From Glycine soja (Eukaryota > Streptophyta > Magnoliopsida > Fabales > Fabaceae): a stretch of 64,000 bases of DNA. The notes beneath the pieces are model-generated. The model was not told the DNA's origin, ran no database searches, and saw nothing but the letters and a program-made list of their open reading frames with translations. Of this stretch, positions 22,007-33,574 are shown piece after piece. The position numbers were made by a program, and so were the translations under genes. The DNA lies in NCBI RefSeq assembly GCF_004193775.1, contig NC_041019.1:38440620-38504619 (forward strand). Direction: 5' to 3'. Each line of letters begins with the position of its first letter. The stretch's first letter is position 1.

Positions 22007-25000
22007 ATGGCTGTGAGTTCTTTTACTTTTCTCTCTCCTCTTTCACTTTTTATTGTTTTATGTATATCTCGCTGCTGACAAAATTTGAGGAAAAGGGTAG
22101 GGAGCCAGAGTTTCAATCTCTTGCATTATGTTGTAATCTTTTGTTAAGTGTGGCTCCTTTTTATTTTTGGTTTGTTTCTTTTTCTGTTTACTGTTTATAC
22201 CTTCATGTTCTGAAGCTTTGATACAGTTTCGCCAATTTTGATTCTTTTTCTGTTTTGCCCCATCCCATTATTTCTCTGCTGATTGTGATCATGAGGCAAT
22301 TCATTTAAACATGTATGGTTTTTCTGTGTTACAATTCATTTGTTTTGTTTTCATGGATTTTTTACTTCTAAATTTGTTAGGCTGCATCAAGTACCCAGTT
22401 CTGAGTTGTGTGTGCACTACTATTAGCATCATCGGAAAAACAAGAATTCTTACTCTTAAATATAAATTTTGGTTGAATTAACATAAAAAAACAACTAGGT
22501 CTGCTATTTGTAATTTTGTTTCTAATTTTGTACCGGTTGGTGATGCGAATGCAATCCCGTGTCTAAAAGTTAACAATATTGAAAACTAAAAGCTTCACCC
22601 TTCACAATTTGATTAGTGGAAGGATTTAAACTTCACAACATGTAACTAATATAAAGATAAAGCCGCTATTGTAAAATTGTGCTATGTTATTGAGTGGATT
22701 ATATCTTGTTGGATTTTAATTTATGCATATTTTAGGAATCCAGATTAAAAAAATAACAGCAATAACAAACTAACAAAGACATTTTTTTTTAATTTGTTTT
22801 AGAGGTATTTTAATACTCTATATATAAAGTGGGGAAGCATGTGCCCCTTAATTAATGGTTGCTTTTCCCACTTTCCATCAAAGTTTGCTTTTATAAAGTA
22901 TTGTTTGATATAATTTACACATTTTAATTCACCTATATTTTTTATCCCTATCCTTATATATCAAGTCCAAAATTGAGGCAATGAACAAATCTTTGTTAAT
23001 TCAGAAGCTTGAGAAGCCTATGATTTTTATTTCCTGCAAAAATTAATAACTATAGTAGGCCTTATATATTTGCTAGAAATGTATGAGCAACTTTGAAAAG
23101 CTCTGTCTACAACTTTGTTCAGGTAAGAAAAAAAAGGCAACCGAAATTACCAACTATTAAGATGGGAAAAAATGGCTATGTTGGATGAAATTACTTTGGA
23201 GCTAGGATCTGATGATCCAGTGGCATAACAAAGATAATAGGAACTTTATATCATTTGCTAATTTCTTTCTCATAGTTGGCTCACAATCTTAAAAAATCAT
23301 GCTATAGTTAATATAACATAACATGCTTTTTAAAGATGAAAAGCCAGAAAAGGGAAAAGAAAATAGAAGTTAAAGATCTCCACTTTTGTGGTGGTCTAAC
23401 ATAATGCATGAACATGGTAAGAACACTCAGGTGATTGGGGAAATTGAACCCTCTAAGAATGGGTTTTCTGATAGAAATTTAATACTCACACTAATCATCA
23501 GATCCTAGCTCCAAAGTTACTCCATCCAACATAACCATCTTTTTTTTTGTTCCCTTAATGGGTCAAACCATTCCCTAGACCCCACCATGTCTGGAGCTTT
23601 GTAGCACCAAGTTGCCTTTTTAATTTAATACCCACACTTGCAGATCTGGATTAATTCAATTTTCAGCTGTATCTCAAATGTATTTGGCCTTTTAAACAAA
23701 GTAAGAGGAACCTTTGAACTTTTCTTTCCCAAGAAGATTACTAATAGTGCATTTGGATTAGATTAATGATGAGAAATAAATTGATTTTTCATGATGGTAA
23801 AGCATCAAACAGTTGTTTCTACTTTTTCATGGTACCACCATGATTTTTGAGAACTAGAATTGATTCTTGGTATTAACCAAATACACTATAATATCTTTTC
23901 CGCTTTTCCAAATAGTGATGACTCTTATGTAATATCAATTGACAGCATAATAATTTTGATGGGGAATTTACTGCTTTATATTATGACTTTGACTTTCAGT
24001 GGTATCAGTATATTCAACAAATTTTTAATATATAATGGATGGTCTGATGGAAGAGATGAGACTCATGAGAGTGAAAATGAATGATGCTAGTGTGATTTAA
24101 GTTGTATTGATTTTGCAAATATGTGTCTGTTGAAGTTAAATTGTTAGGTTTGTAAACTACTGTAAATTAAATCTATGATATGCTGGTTTAAAAACCAGCA
24201 GTTTATGAAACTGGAATCAAGAAATCTAAATTGAACTTTATGAAGATGTAAATGAACTAACTTCAACAAGCAGATTTTCGTGAATCGGCCTTGTAGGATG
24301 AAGTTAAGAGGCTGTCTAAAAGATCTGACCTAGAAAGCCATTTATGACTTTTAATAACAACAGCACTAAAACTTGAATTTCAACAAGAAAATTGTCATGA
24401 ATCAGCCTTGTAGGATGAAGAGACTTTTCTAAAGATTAGACCTAGGAAATTATTTATGACTTTATATAACAACAGCACTAAAACTTGTATTTTGAGTTTC
24501 TATCATGCCTTCTGAAAGATACTGGGTGGTTATATAATATTAATGTAATTATAGAATAATAATAGCCTTGCTTCTTTGGCACCTGTTTGTTGGCAATGTT
24601 CTTGAATATGTGCAAACCTTAGAGATGAAGTTATTCTTTGGTTGGGGGGTTTGATCCCTGTGAATTCCATTATCCCATGCCTCCTTCCCTAGTCACATAC
24701 ATACACAAAAAAAAGACTTTTCTTATGGTACTTTCATGGTATCTGCTTTATTGTTTTTACCTATGTTATGAATAATATTTTTCCACTTACAAGACTGGGG
24801 GGCAAGTAAAACTTCATATCCTAAAATATGGAATTATCAATTTCTGGTTTTGATTATCCATTCTAATATATTTTGCATTGTTCAGTTGCATGGACAATTT
24901 GGAAAAGGTTATTTGGAGTTTTTCTCTGCATAATCCTTCCACCATTGGAGAGTTCCTTGGGGGATTTGTTTTGATAGTTGATAATGGATGAGAAACAAGT

Positions 25001-26548
25001 AAATGGAGAAACTTTGTTTCTGGGTGTGCATTGTTTGCAGTAATTTACCGTGCTTATAGAGATGCTTGAATTTTGTAGTTTAATGTTTAAAATTGCATTT
25101 GCTTTGGGAAAGTTTAGTACTCTATGCTTCACCTAGGTGCTTTTGGTTTGCTTCTTTCTTCATCTATACATACATTCTGTTCAGAAATCTCTGAGAGACT
25201 TAAATTGGGTTTGATGGAATCACCCTATGTTAGCTGTTCTATCATTTTAGATTCAAAGTGAAACAGATCCCAGTGTACTATATGGTATGTACTGTTGAGT
25301 TCAGCCATTTTCACAACAACACCATTTCGCAATGAAATAACCTTGTAATACATTGAATCTCCTGAAGTACCAAAAGATGATCCTTATTGCAAAGAAAAGC
25401 AAAAGGAGTCTATCTTTTATTTCCTTTCTCTGTTGTTTCTCTGTTGAATGTTGATAACTCTAAAGTGGTTCTGATACTGGAATGACATCCATTAGCATTT
25501 AAGACTTGTATCAGCTAATTAACAGGATCTTTTGAATGTTTCTTTTTGACAGCAACGTTCTAATGTTCCAATGTTAGGCAAGAGTGAAGAGAATGTTTCA
25601 GATACAGCTCATTCTGACAAAGCCCAGAAAGGTCAGCCAGGTTCAAAGATGATTAATCCAAATGACACCAAGGAAAATTCAGATGTAGTTTCTTCTGCTG
25701 GCCTACCCCATTCAAAACCCAGAGTTCATTCAGAGGATCCATCTGGAAAGGGATCAGTGAGATCAATACATGAGTTACAAATGAGTAGGGAGGATGGTGA
25801 TCCTAAACAATTTACTGACTCTCCAGCTCGCCATGGTGGCAGTGATTCTGCCTATCGAGGTCACGGAGTAGGTTCTGCTGACAACCGTAAAAGACCTTCA
25901 AGACAAAGTACTGGGTCTGAGCACAGCATTGACCGTTCACCCCTTCATCGCCAGGCAAAGACCCCTGGAAGAGATAGTCCTTCTTGGGAAGGAAAAAATT
26001 CATATGACAGTAGCCATGGTACCCCAGGAAGGTCCCGATTAAGACCACCTAACCGAGGGGATGAAACTGTAAGTTTTCTATTGTCCCGTTTTATGTGTGG
26101 CATGAAATGTAAGAATCATGAATATTGCATCAGTGATTGATCAGTTTGGAAATCTGTAAGGATTTGATTTTGGAGTCTTTATGAGACTTTCCTTCACAAA
26201 TAATTTCTGATTTGGCAGCCTGATAAAGGTGCTGCTGTTCCAAAGTTTGGTGAGTGGGATGAGAGCAACCCTGCATCGGCTGATGGCTACACTCACATTT
26301 TCAACAAAGTGCGGGAGGAGAAACAGGTGGGGGCTGGACACGTGCCAGGCACGCCTAATGGGAGACAATATGCTGCTCGGAACCAACCTGCCGACGACAA
26401 AGCTCAGGTATGCCTGCAACACCTGTTTAATGTTTGGACAGTACATCTGTAACTTGAGTTTTCATCATCATACTGGTGTTTCATTGCTTCTCTTTGTTTT
26501 TATCTTTGTTTTGTCCAGAGTTGCTGCTTTTGCTGGGGCAAAAAATGA
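22007..26548 (+). CDS. RIN4-like: RIN4-like immune regulator, four exons
   Basis: RIN4 proteins are plasma-membrane hubs of plant immunity, guarded by NB-LRR receptors and targeted by bacterial effectors. Exons are 22,007-22,012 (MA), 25,553-26,068, 26,219-26,407 and 26,519-26,548, all phase 0 with GT-AG borders, giving about 246 residues. The C-terminal NOI domain is intact: VPKFGEWDE at residues 181-189 and DGYTHIFNKVREE from 196, containing an AvrRpt2-type cleavage motif. The last exon reads SCCFCWGKK, the cysteine tail that RIN4 proteins use for acylation and membrane attachment. The N-terminal NOI is eroded: VPMLGKSEENV replaces the usual VPxFGxW core, and the YTxxFDKAR part reads DTAHSDKAQ. 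The linker is Ser/Pro/Arg rich. No stops occur. Intron 1 is 3.5 kb and holds repeats. The gene may be active, but the cDNA structure is inferred. Confidence 0.85.
23165..23548. mobile_element. Foldback/MITE-like inverted repeat in RIN4-like intron 1
   Basis: About 50 bases at 23,165-23,217 (including GGAGCTAGGATCTGATGAT) recur as an inverted copy at about 23,496-23,547, with a spacer of about 280 bp. The arms differ at a few positions. The arrangement fits a small non-autonomous element inserted in the intron. No target duplication was confirmed. Confidence 0.5.
24264..24490 (+). repeat. Imperfect 117-bp tandem duplication in intron 1
   Basis: CAACAAG starts two copies, at 24,264 and 24,381. 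Both continue through GCCTTGTAGGATGAAG and end AACAACAGCACTAAAACTTG. The second copy has small deletions. This is a local duplication with no coding content. Confidence 0.7.
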
Positions 26549-28947
26549 TTTATGTGAAGCATGAATTATATTCTGAACAGAAGAGATAAAAATAGGGTTG
26601 TGAATGGTCATGAGGTGTGTGTAGCACTTGTAAATATTCAAGGCTCTCTCTTCCCAGGAAAGCATCATTGAAAAACATTTGTCTTAAATTTGTGCCTTTT
26701 TCTCCCTTTCTGTGTCTTTCTTTGTTTTGGTCAATAGAGACACTTTGTGTGCAAGATTGTGATTTGTTCTTTTTATCTTTTTATTAATTTGCTATGTAAC
26801 TGCCACACTTTATATAACTTAATTTATCTGTATTTAGCTGGGAAATACAAGATTTATTATACAATTCTTTTGGTTGTGATTCTAGTCCTATTGTGTTGAT
26901 CTCCTGTAGCTTAACTCAAATTGATCCTATTCAATAACAAACTGTTTCCGGAAATAGAACTTTCCTTGGTCTATGTGTAGGTTCTTAAATGAGTTCATGC
27001 TGTTTGAAGTTGTCAATTCTTGTTGGCCGTTATGCTCCCCTGTCAATCCTTCTTTGCACCTTTGTTATTGCTAGACCGTATGTTAATTTATTCAACGAAT
27101 AATTTTGGTTAAAGCGTAAGTGCTGCAGGATTTCCTTCATTTCCAATGGTTAAACATTTTTTTTTATAAACTTCATTTCTGGAAATAAAGGTACTTTTGC
27201 AGCGAGTGGAAGGGAGGCCACAAGTGAAAGTACTGGAAAGTGGCCATCAAGACTTTTTTTTTATTTTTTTATCAACAAATACTAGTTAGTTTTTTTTTTT
27301 TTTTGTTAGTGGAAGGATTTATACTCATAACCTCTCTCACCTCCCTTGTTTCTTCACCACCAAGCCATCAAGGCTTATTAATATCATTATTTTCTTAAAT
27401 GGTTCTCATTAGTAGTCTTTTCAACCTATACATGAGTCAATTTCTTGAATTTATTAAAAATAAGTTCATCATCAAGATGTTTCAAATTTCAAGAATTACA
27501 AAGATGTCTCATGTGGCAAAAATGGCTTTGTCAAATGGAAAAAGTGTAACTATATAAGTGGATTGGACAAAAGTATTTATTATACACCCCAAGGCAATAG
27601 TGGAACTAAAGACTTATAAAATGTCTAAACCCCCAAAGTTTTGATGTTTCCTAAAACATGATAACCATGTTTTTGTTGACATGCATAAGTTATCATGCGA
27701 ACTTTTATCCTCGTACGAAACAAATATCATGTCTCGAGCTTTTACTTTTTTATGAACATCCTTAGACTCCTCTTCAAAAACTTCCTTGGGACGTTGAACC
27801 TCTTAATATATATTGTTCTTTATATCCTTGCTTAAGAATATATATCAAAGTCTTATATTATAAAGAGGCAAAGCATTTAATTCAAAAGGAGAAATGTGCA
27901 AGCCACGGTACATGTCAAGCTCATAAGAAAACAAGTAACATATCCTCAAAGATGCATTAAAGCTCACAAAGGAAGAAAAGGTGACAATTGATTATTAGAC
28001 ATTTTTTATCAATAAATATTAAATTGCTAATTTTTTTTTCAGTGGAACCTTTACTCTTTTTTCCCTTTATTACCAAACCAACCTTATATCTCCCCTTGAA
28101 TATCATACTTAAATTTTCTTTAATTTTAAAAATATGGACATTGATTTAATCAATTAAAACTAAAATTAAAATCACCTATTTAATAAATTAGAGAGACTAA
28201 AAACACAATTAAACTTTAACTTCAAAGTAACTTTCAAATAAAAAAAAATAAATCAACATAGCCTAAATCTTAAATAAAGCTGTCCATGGCACGTGGGCGC
28301 ATAGAACTCCACAAATTTGTCCGGGAATACTTGACTCCACAAAACAAAACATTCTAATGATTGTCTAGAGAGTACCCGACAATTCAAAACTGCAACCATG
28401 CAATTCAAAATAATGGAAGAAACAAAGTAACTATACGATGATTAATAACATAGAAGGAATATCCTCTAAATTACAAAGAACACATGTAATAACACATAGT
28501 TTAACGCTAGAGGCTAACATGAGAGTAATCAGCAACAGGCTGAGTTGATTCATTAAGTTTAAATTCCAACTGATAAAAATATAAACAACAACAACAAAGC
28601 AACTTTATCCACTACCTAAGGTCAGTTACATATTAGGCTCGATTAAAGACTAAACAAAAAGAGGAAAAAAAAGGAACTTTCCTCTTCCTCTGAATCATTT
28701 GCATGTCTACCGAATCACTTAACACGAAAAGAAATATGTTGCTCCCAACTAGCTAAAAACACACAGAGAAACTATAAACACTAAATAGACACAAGACAAT
28801 TAAATAAAATACTTTCATGAAGGCAGAACCAACATCAACAACCTAATAAGCCAAACAAAAGTAGACAAGAAAAACTAAATATGAAACACACACAGACACA
28901 GTCATCTAATACTACATACCAAGGAGAAAGTGAAGTAAAGAATTTAC
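26549..28947. other. Intergenic region downstream of RIN4-like gene
   Basis: The first 250-300 bases are the likely 3' UTR of the RIN4-like gene. The rest is AT-rich, with T runs near 27,150, 27,255 and 27,290 and no frame or motif that I can assign. From about 28,300 to 28,947 it would be intron or 3' flank for the antisense Aux/IAA exon, but no further Aux/IAA exons are found. Confidence 0.45.
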
Positions 28948-29309
28948 TTTGCAGCTGGAGCACAAATCTGGGGCTTATTCTCATGTAATGGTTTTGGAGA
29001 GTGTGGAACAGTTTCACAAAGAACAGAAGCACCCAAAGCAATTGGGTGGTTGGTGTAGTCTTGTGTAGTGAGAGTGAGAGACTTGGCAACACTAACACTA
29101 ACACTAACAGCACCCCTTGAAGTTGGAGAAAACAAGGCAGCGACATCTTTTTCAGATCCACCACCATTGCAATTTCCATCAATGGCATCAGAGAAACCCC
29201 TCTTGGCCCCAGACACCACCACACTCTTAAACACACCCTCTCTCTCTGGTGACTCACACCCTGGCAACCCAAGCCTCACCTCAGTAGCCTTCAGGTTCAA
29301 CCCAAGCCT
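28948..29309 (-). pseudogene. Aux/IAA first-exon fragment
   Basis: Aux/IAA proteins are short-lived nuclear repressors of auxin responses. This minus-strand frame carries the domain I repressor motif (ATEVRLGLPG), the conserved KRGFSDAID that follows, and a Ser/Thr/Pro-rich linker ending PQICAPAAK at a GT donor (GTAAATT). That is where exon 1 of many Aux/IAA genes ends. The expected next exon (degron core VGWPP) is not found in the adjoining minus-strand sequence, so domains II-IV are missing. No ATG lies in frame upstream: a TGA interrupts after a pyrimidine run with an AG acceptor. It is therefore an isolated exon. Confidence 0.75.
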
Positions 29310-29817
29310 CTTAAAAAAAATATTTCTTCATTTTTTTTGTTTCTATATTAATTTCTTCTGAAGCAGTGCCATTCTCATACTCTATTCTGCCAAAGTATAA
29401 GATACCTATTGTCCATTGGGCTTAACCACACATGCCACAATTGTTGTGATTCTACATATAACTATGTTAAAGAGGGTTCAAGCTCCGAGGCTGTTCATTT
29501 TGGAAGAGATTAAGCAAAACCTGAAGATCCCTTTGACTTACCAGTGCAAGAAGTCAGTATATCAGCACACTTAGGAATTACTAGAGCAGTAAAACTTTTG
29601 CCACAAAACTTAAGCCAATGATTATCAGGTCTGTTTAGAAATAGACTTGTTCTATTTTTGACACATTTAATAATATGCAATTAAGCACCTACAAGTCTGG
29701 ACAAACAAGTAAGGATAGAGAAATAGACATACCGATAGCATAGTACTGAAAAAAAATAGAGGAAAATAAAAATAAAATAAAATTATTGTCGTGATAAGAA
29801 AAAAGTGATGTTATTAC

Positions 29818-29897
29818 CTTGTACCCAGGCATAACACTAGATCTGCCTGTTTGCAATATTTCTCAGTAGGATTCATCTCCTTTGTAGGCAATGCATG
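29818..29897 (-). pseudogene. Sirtuin (SRT1/SIRT6-like) exon fragment
   Basis: An 80-bp minus-strand exon with AG acceptor and GT donor reads HALPTKEMNPTEKYC followed by KQADLVLCLGT. This matches the end of the zinc-binding and NAD-binding part of plant SRT1, a class IV sirtuin (NAD-dependent deacylase), where a LCLGTSL motif contacts NAD. The neighbouring exons expected on either side were not found, so it is an orphan exon. The identification rests on about 26 residues. Confidence 0.6.
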
Positions 29898-30363
29898 CTG
29901 TACATACAAGGACATAAACTTATTTAAAGGGGAACACGAATATGCAGTCAAAAGAGTTTATGAATATGTCCATAGTCATCTCCCCAGACACAGCAATTTT
30001 CACCAACATGAACAACTAGTCAGTGTCACTTAATGGTTAGCTACGCTAAGGACAATAACACTCAATGCAAAGAATCAACTAGACCCCAAAATAAAATCTT
30101 TTCTATGGTTAAGCAAGCTTCAACTAGCTGTGATAATTACAGTTCCAATTACAATTCAGGTTTCAGATACATCTCTAAATGTATCTTATTTAAGCAATAA
30201 TTGTTATAGATGTCAATGGATTTAGAATCTCCATATGCTGCAATGTAAATCTTGTAAGATACAGTTTTATGACAATAAGAGAAATAAAGTGCACATGGGT
30301 AAAACTTGCAAATGCTTACTTCCAAAAGACTGCAGCCACAATCAACAAAAAGTTTATACAAAT

Positions 30364-30491
30364 TGTAAATTATGAAGATTTTGATGATGTCAAGAAGAAT
30401 TTGCTTGAGAAAGGGGGAGAATGTAAATCATGTAAGCTTTGATGGTGTCGAGAAGAAATCACATGTTTGTCATCATCATAAAGGGGGAGAA
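30364..30491 (+). mobile_element. Copia 3' internal end with two polypurine tracts
   Basis: AAAGGGGGAGAATG occurs twice, near 30,410 and 30,479, and the second directly precedes an LTR starting TGTGAATG. The copies lie within similar phrases (TTTGATGATGTC / TTTGATGGTGTC). It is the last piece of a copia internal region; everything upstream has been lost. Confidence 0.6.
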
Positions 30492-32084
30492 TGTGAATGT
30501 ATGTATACATGATTTTGATGATGTCAAAAGAAGAATCAAACAAAGTTGCTTCAAAAGATAAGAATGGCTTCTGTAGAAGCAAACTTCATTGCTTCATAGT
30601 GATGAATCAAGATTGATTCAAGGTATTTTGATGATAACAAAGATGATGACAAAAAGCCCAAGAGAATGATTTCAAGATTGAGTCAAGAACAATTCAAGAA
30701 TCAAGAGAAAGTTTCATCAAGAAGATTCAAGATTCAAGATTCAAGATTCAAGAATAATCAAGATCAAGATTCAAGACTCAAAGATTCAAGAATCAAGAGA
30801 AGACTTAATCAAGATAAGTATTAAAAAGTTTTTCAAAACATTGAGTAGCACAAAAAGTTTTCACAAAATCATTACCAAAGAGTTTTACTCTATGGTAATC
30901 GATTACCAGATTGTAGTAATCGATTACCAATGTTTTAAAACATTAAGATTTTCAAAATTCAAAATGAAGAGTCACATCTGTTGATGTGTAATCGATTACA
31001 CCTTTATGGTAATCGATTACCAGTGACTGTTTTCGAAAAATTCATTTCCAAAAGTCACATTTCTTCAAGTGACTTGTTTCTGAAGATTCTTTCAAAAGTC
31101 ATAACTTTTTAAGTGATTAGTTTTAAAGGAATTAGCAAGAGTTATAAGTTTTGACTTGAGTCATCAAGAAACTATAAATATGTGACCTTGACATGAAACA
31201 TATATTTTTTATATCAATCATCTCTTTCAATCATTATATCTTTCAATCTATCTTTCAACATCTTCTTTCATTTCTTTCAGAACTTTCTGGTTTCATCTTC
31301 TCTTCATCTTTCTAAAAGTTTTTGTTCAAAACTTTCTCTTCCAAGAAAAGTTCTTTATTCAAAAACTTGTGCTATTCATCTTTTTCATTTCCTTCTCCCT
31401 TTGCCAAAAAGAATTCGTCAAGGATTAACCACCTGAATTCTTTTTGTGTCTCTCTTCTCCCTTTTCTAAAAGAACGAAGGACTAACCGCCTGAATTATTT
31501 TGTGTCTCCCTTCTCCCTTGTCAAAGAATTCAAAATGACACAGTCTGAGAATTCTTTTGATTCTTCCCTTTCCCATAAACAAAAGATTTCAAAGGACTAA
31601 CCGCTTGAGAATTCTTTTGTTTCCCCCTTCACAAAGTTTCAAAGGACTAACCGCCTGAGAACTTTGTCTTAACACATTGGAGGGTACATCTACTTGGGTT
31701 GTTGTGACTGAGAACAAGAGAGGGTACATCTCTTGTGGATCAGTTCTAGTGGAGGGTACATCCACTAGGTTGTTCAAAGAGAACAAGGGAGGGTACATCC
31801 CTTGTGGATCTTTGCTTGTAAAAGGATTTTTACAAGGTTGAAAAGAAATCTCAAGGACCGTAGGTCGCTTGGGGATTGGATGTAGGCACGGGTTGTTGCC
31901 GAACCAGTATAAATCTCCTGTGTTTGTCTTCTTCTTCCATACTCTTTTAATTTCCGCTGTGCACTTTAATTATTGCTTTTACTTTTAGTAATATTAAGAA
32001 GGATAGATTTTTAATTAGTAAAGGTTCGTTAATAATTAATTCAACCCCCCCTTCTTAATTATTCCGAGGCCACTTGATCCAACA
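30492..32084 (+). repeat. Copia LTR, full length (1,593 bp)
   Basis: It begins TGTGAATGTATG after a polypurine tract and ends ACTTGATCCAACA. Four TAATCGATTA palindromes occur at about 30,896-31,020. A low-complexity ATTCAAG array spans about 30,710-30,800. In the downstream half GGACTAACCGC recurs, and GAGGGTACATC occurs four times (31,680-31,800). GCCGAACCAGTATAAAT (31,899) and a C-rich end mark R-U5. No primer site follows, so this is a 3' or solo LTR. Confidence 0.75.
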
Positions 32085-33087
32085 GCTTCAAGATTAATAC
32101 AAGATTGCTTCAACAAACAAAGCCTTGCTTCAAGATTAACTCAAGATCAAGGCTTGCCTTAAAACAAAGTGCTTTCAAGACATTCAAGGCTCTGGTAATC
32201 GATTACCAGAAGACAAGGTTGAGAAATAGTTGTTGAAAAGGGTTTTGAATTTGAATTTTCAACATGTAATCGATTACCAGAAGACAAGGTTGAGAAATAG
32301 TTGTTGAAAAGGGTTTTGAATTTGAATTTTCAACATGTAATCGATTACCATATGTCTGTAATCGATTACCAGCAACGAAACTCCTGAAATTCAAATTCAA
32401 AAGTCATGACCCTTCAAATTATAACTGTGTAATCGATTACACAAACATTATAATCGATTATCAGTGGAGAGTTTTCAGAAAATATGCCAACAGTCACATC
32501 TTTTCATTGGATTTGTGAATGGCCATCAAATGCCTATAAATAGGTGACTTGGGCACGAATTTCATGAGAGAGTTTTGCTTGTTGAAAATGTTTTATCCTC
32601 TCAAAAGGAAATGAGAGAGATTCCTAGAGAACTTCATTGCCAAATGCTCTCTCAAGAACTCTTGGGCAAACACTTGCAAATCCATTAAGAGTTCAACCAT
32701 GGATCTTTATTGTAATATTCTTCTCTTGAAGAGAGAATTCTTCTTCCATTCTTCTTACTCAATGAGATTGATTAAGGGACCGAGGGTCTCTTGAGTTGTA
32801 AGGATTCCTGAACACAAGGGATGGGTTGTCCCTGTGTGGTTCAGAAGTTGTAAAGGATTTTACAAAGATAGTAGAAATCTCAAGTGGGTTGCTTGAGTAC
32901 TGGACATAGGCTTGGAATTTGCCGAACCAGTATAAACCTGTGTTTGCATTCTCTCTTCCCTTATCTCATTTGTGTTATTGCAATCAATTGTGTCTTGCAT
33001 GTTTAAAGAATATTATTAAATTGATTGCTGCTTCTTCTGCATTCTAAGACTATCCCTCTTAAGTTATTGAAGCCACAAGGTCCAACA
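32085..33087 (+). repeat. Second copia LTR, 5' truncated
   Basis: It directly adjoins the previous LTR and belongs to the same superfamily. It holds six TAATCGATTA-type sites between 32,194 and 32,461, a 71-bp tandem duplication (32,195-32,336), TTGCCGAACCAGTATAAAC near 32,918, and the end AAGGTCCAACA at 33,087. The section GGGTTGCTTGAGTACTGGAC is also found, antisense, at 6,600-6,750. The 5' part is missing, and no primer site follows. Confidence 0.7.
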
Positions 33088-33099
33088 CAAATTATTCAC

Positions 33100-33201
33100 C
33101 TTTTCAATCGACTTATTTCTATCATACACTTTGAGAGCCAAACCAGCAACAACTTTGGCAACACCTTCATCAATAATTCCTTCAAAACCATCAACAGGTA
33201 C
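33100..33201 (-). pseudogene. Orphan 34-codon exon, family not recognised
   Basis: A minus-strand open segment of exactly 34 codons is bordered by an AG acceptor after a T-rich tract and a GTGAAT donor. It reads VPVDGFEGIIDEGVAKVVAG and then LALKVYDRNKSIEK. Codon use looks coding. I do not recognise the family. The copia LTR ends 12 bases from its donor, so an LTR inserted in or near the following intron. Confidence 0.4.
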
Positions 33202-33574
33202 CTACTACAAAGAAAGAGTACATCAAGTGTATCTTGCAAAAAAGACTGTTGAGGTGAAAAAAACTAAACCATGATGAGAAATGCCAAGGTCAACAAACCT
33301 GTTTCTAACTTCTATTTCTTCTACATTGTGCATGGCAAAAACAAAAATGGAAAAACATGGGGATAGACCAATATAACACTATGGATCATAATCAGAATTA
33401 TAGAAAGAAAAAAAAAGGTTTCTATTAATAGAAAAGTGTACAAATGATTCCCAGGACTTTCAAGAGTATTTATATTTTGATTGCCAAATATTAATCATTA
33501 CAACAGCAAAAGTGTTTATAAAACTTAAAACAAATACATGAAAAACACAAACTGGATGTCTGCAAGTCATCTAA

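Noticed and set aside
21759..22221. Open frames over the TC/AC repeat as upstream coding exons of the RIN4-like gene
   Set aside because: They encode repeat-derived Ser/His/Thr runs. The ATGGCT before a GTGAGT donor at 22,007 gives the MAQRSNVP start expected of RIN4.
29068..29361. Plus-strand open frame across the Aux/IAA exon
   Set aside because: It is the shadow of the minus-strand Aux/IAA frame and shows no family signature.
29818..29897. A functional sirtuin gene
   Set aside because: Only one exon is present. No NAD-fold N-terminus or following LQITPACNL exon is found nearby.
30890..32470. Regularly repeated TAATCGATTA motifs that could suggest a CRISPR-like array
   Set aside because: Spacing is irregular, the units lie in LTR U3 regions repeated at three places, and the genome is eukaryotic.
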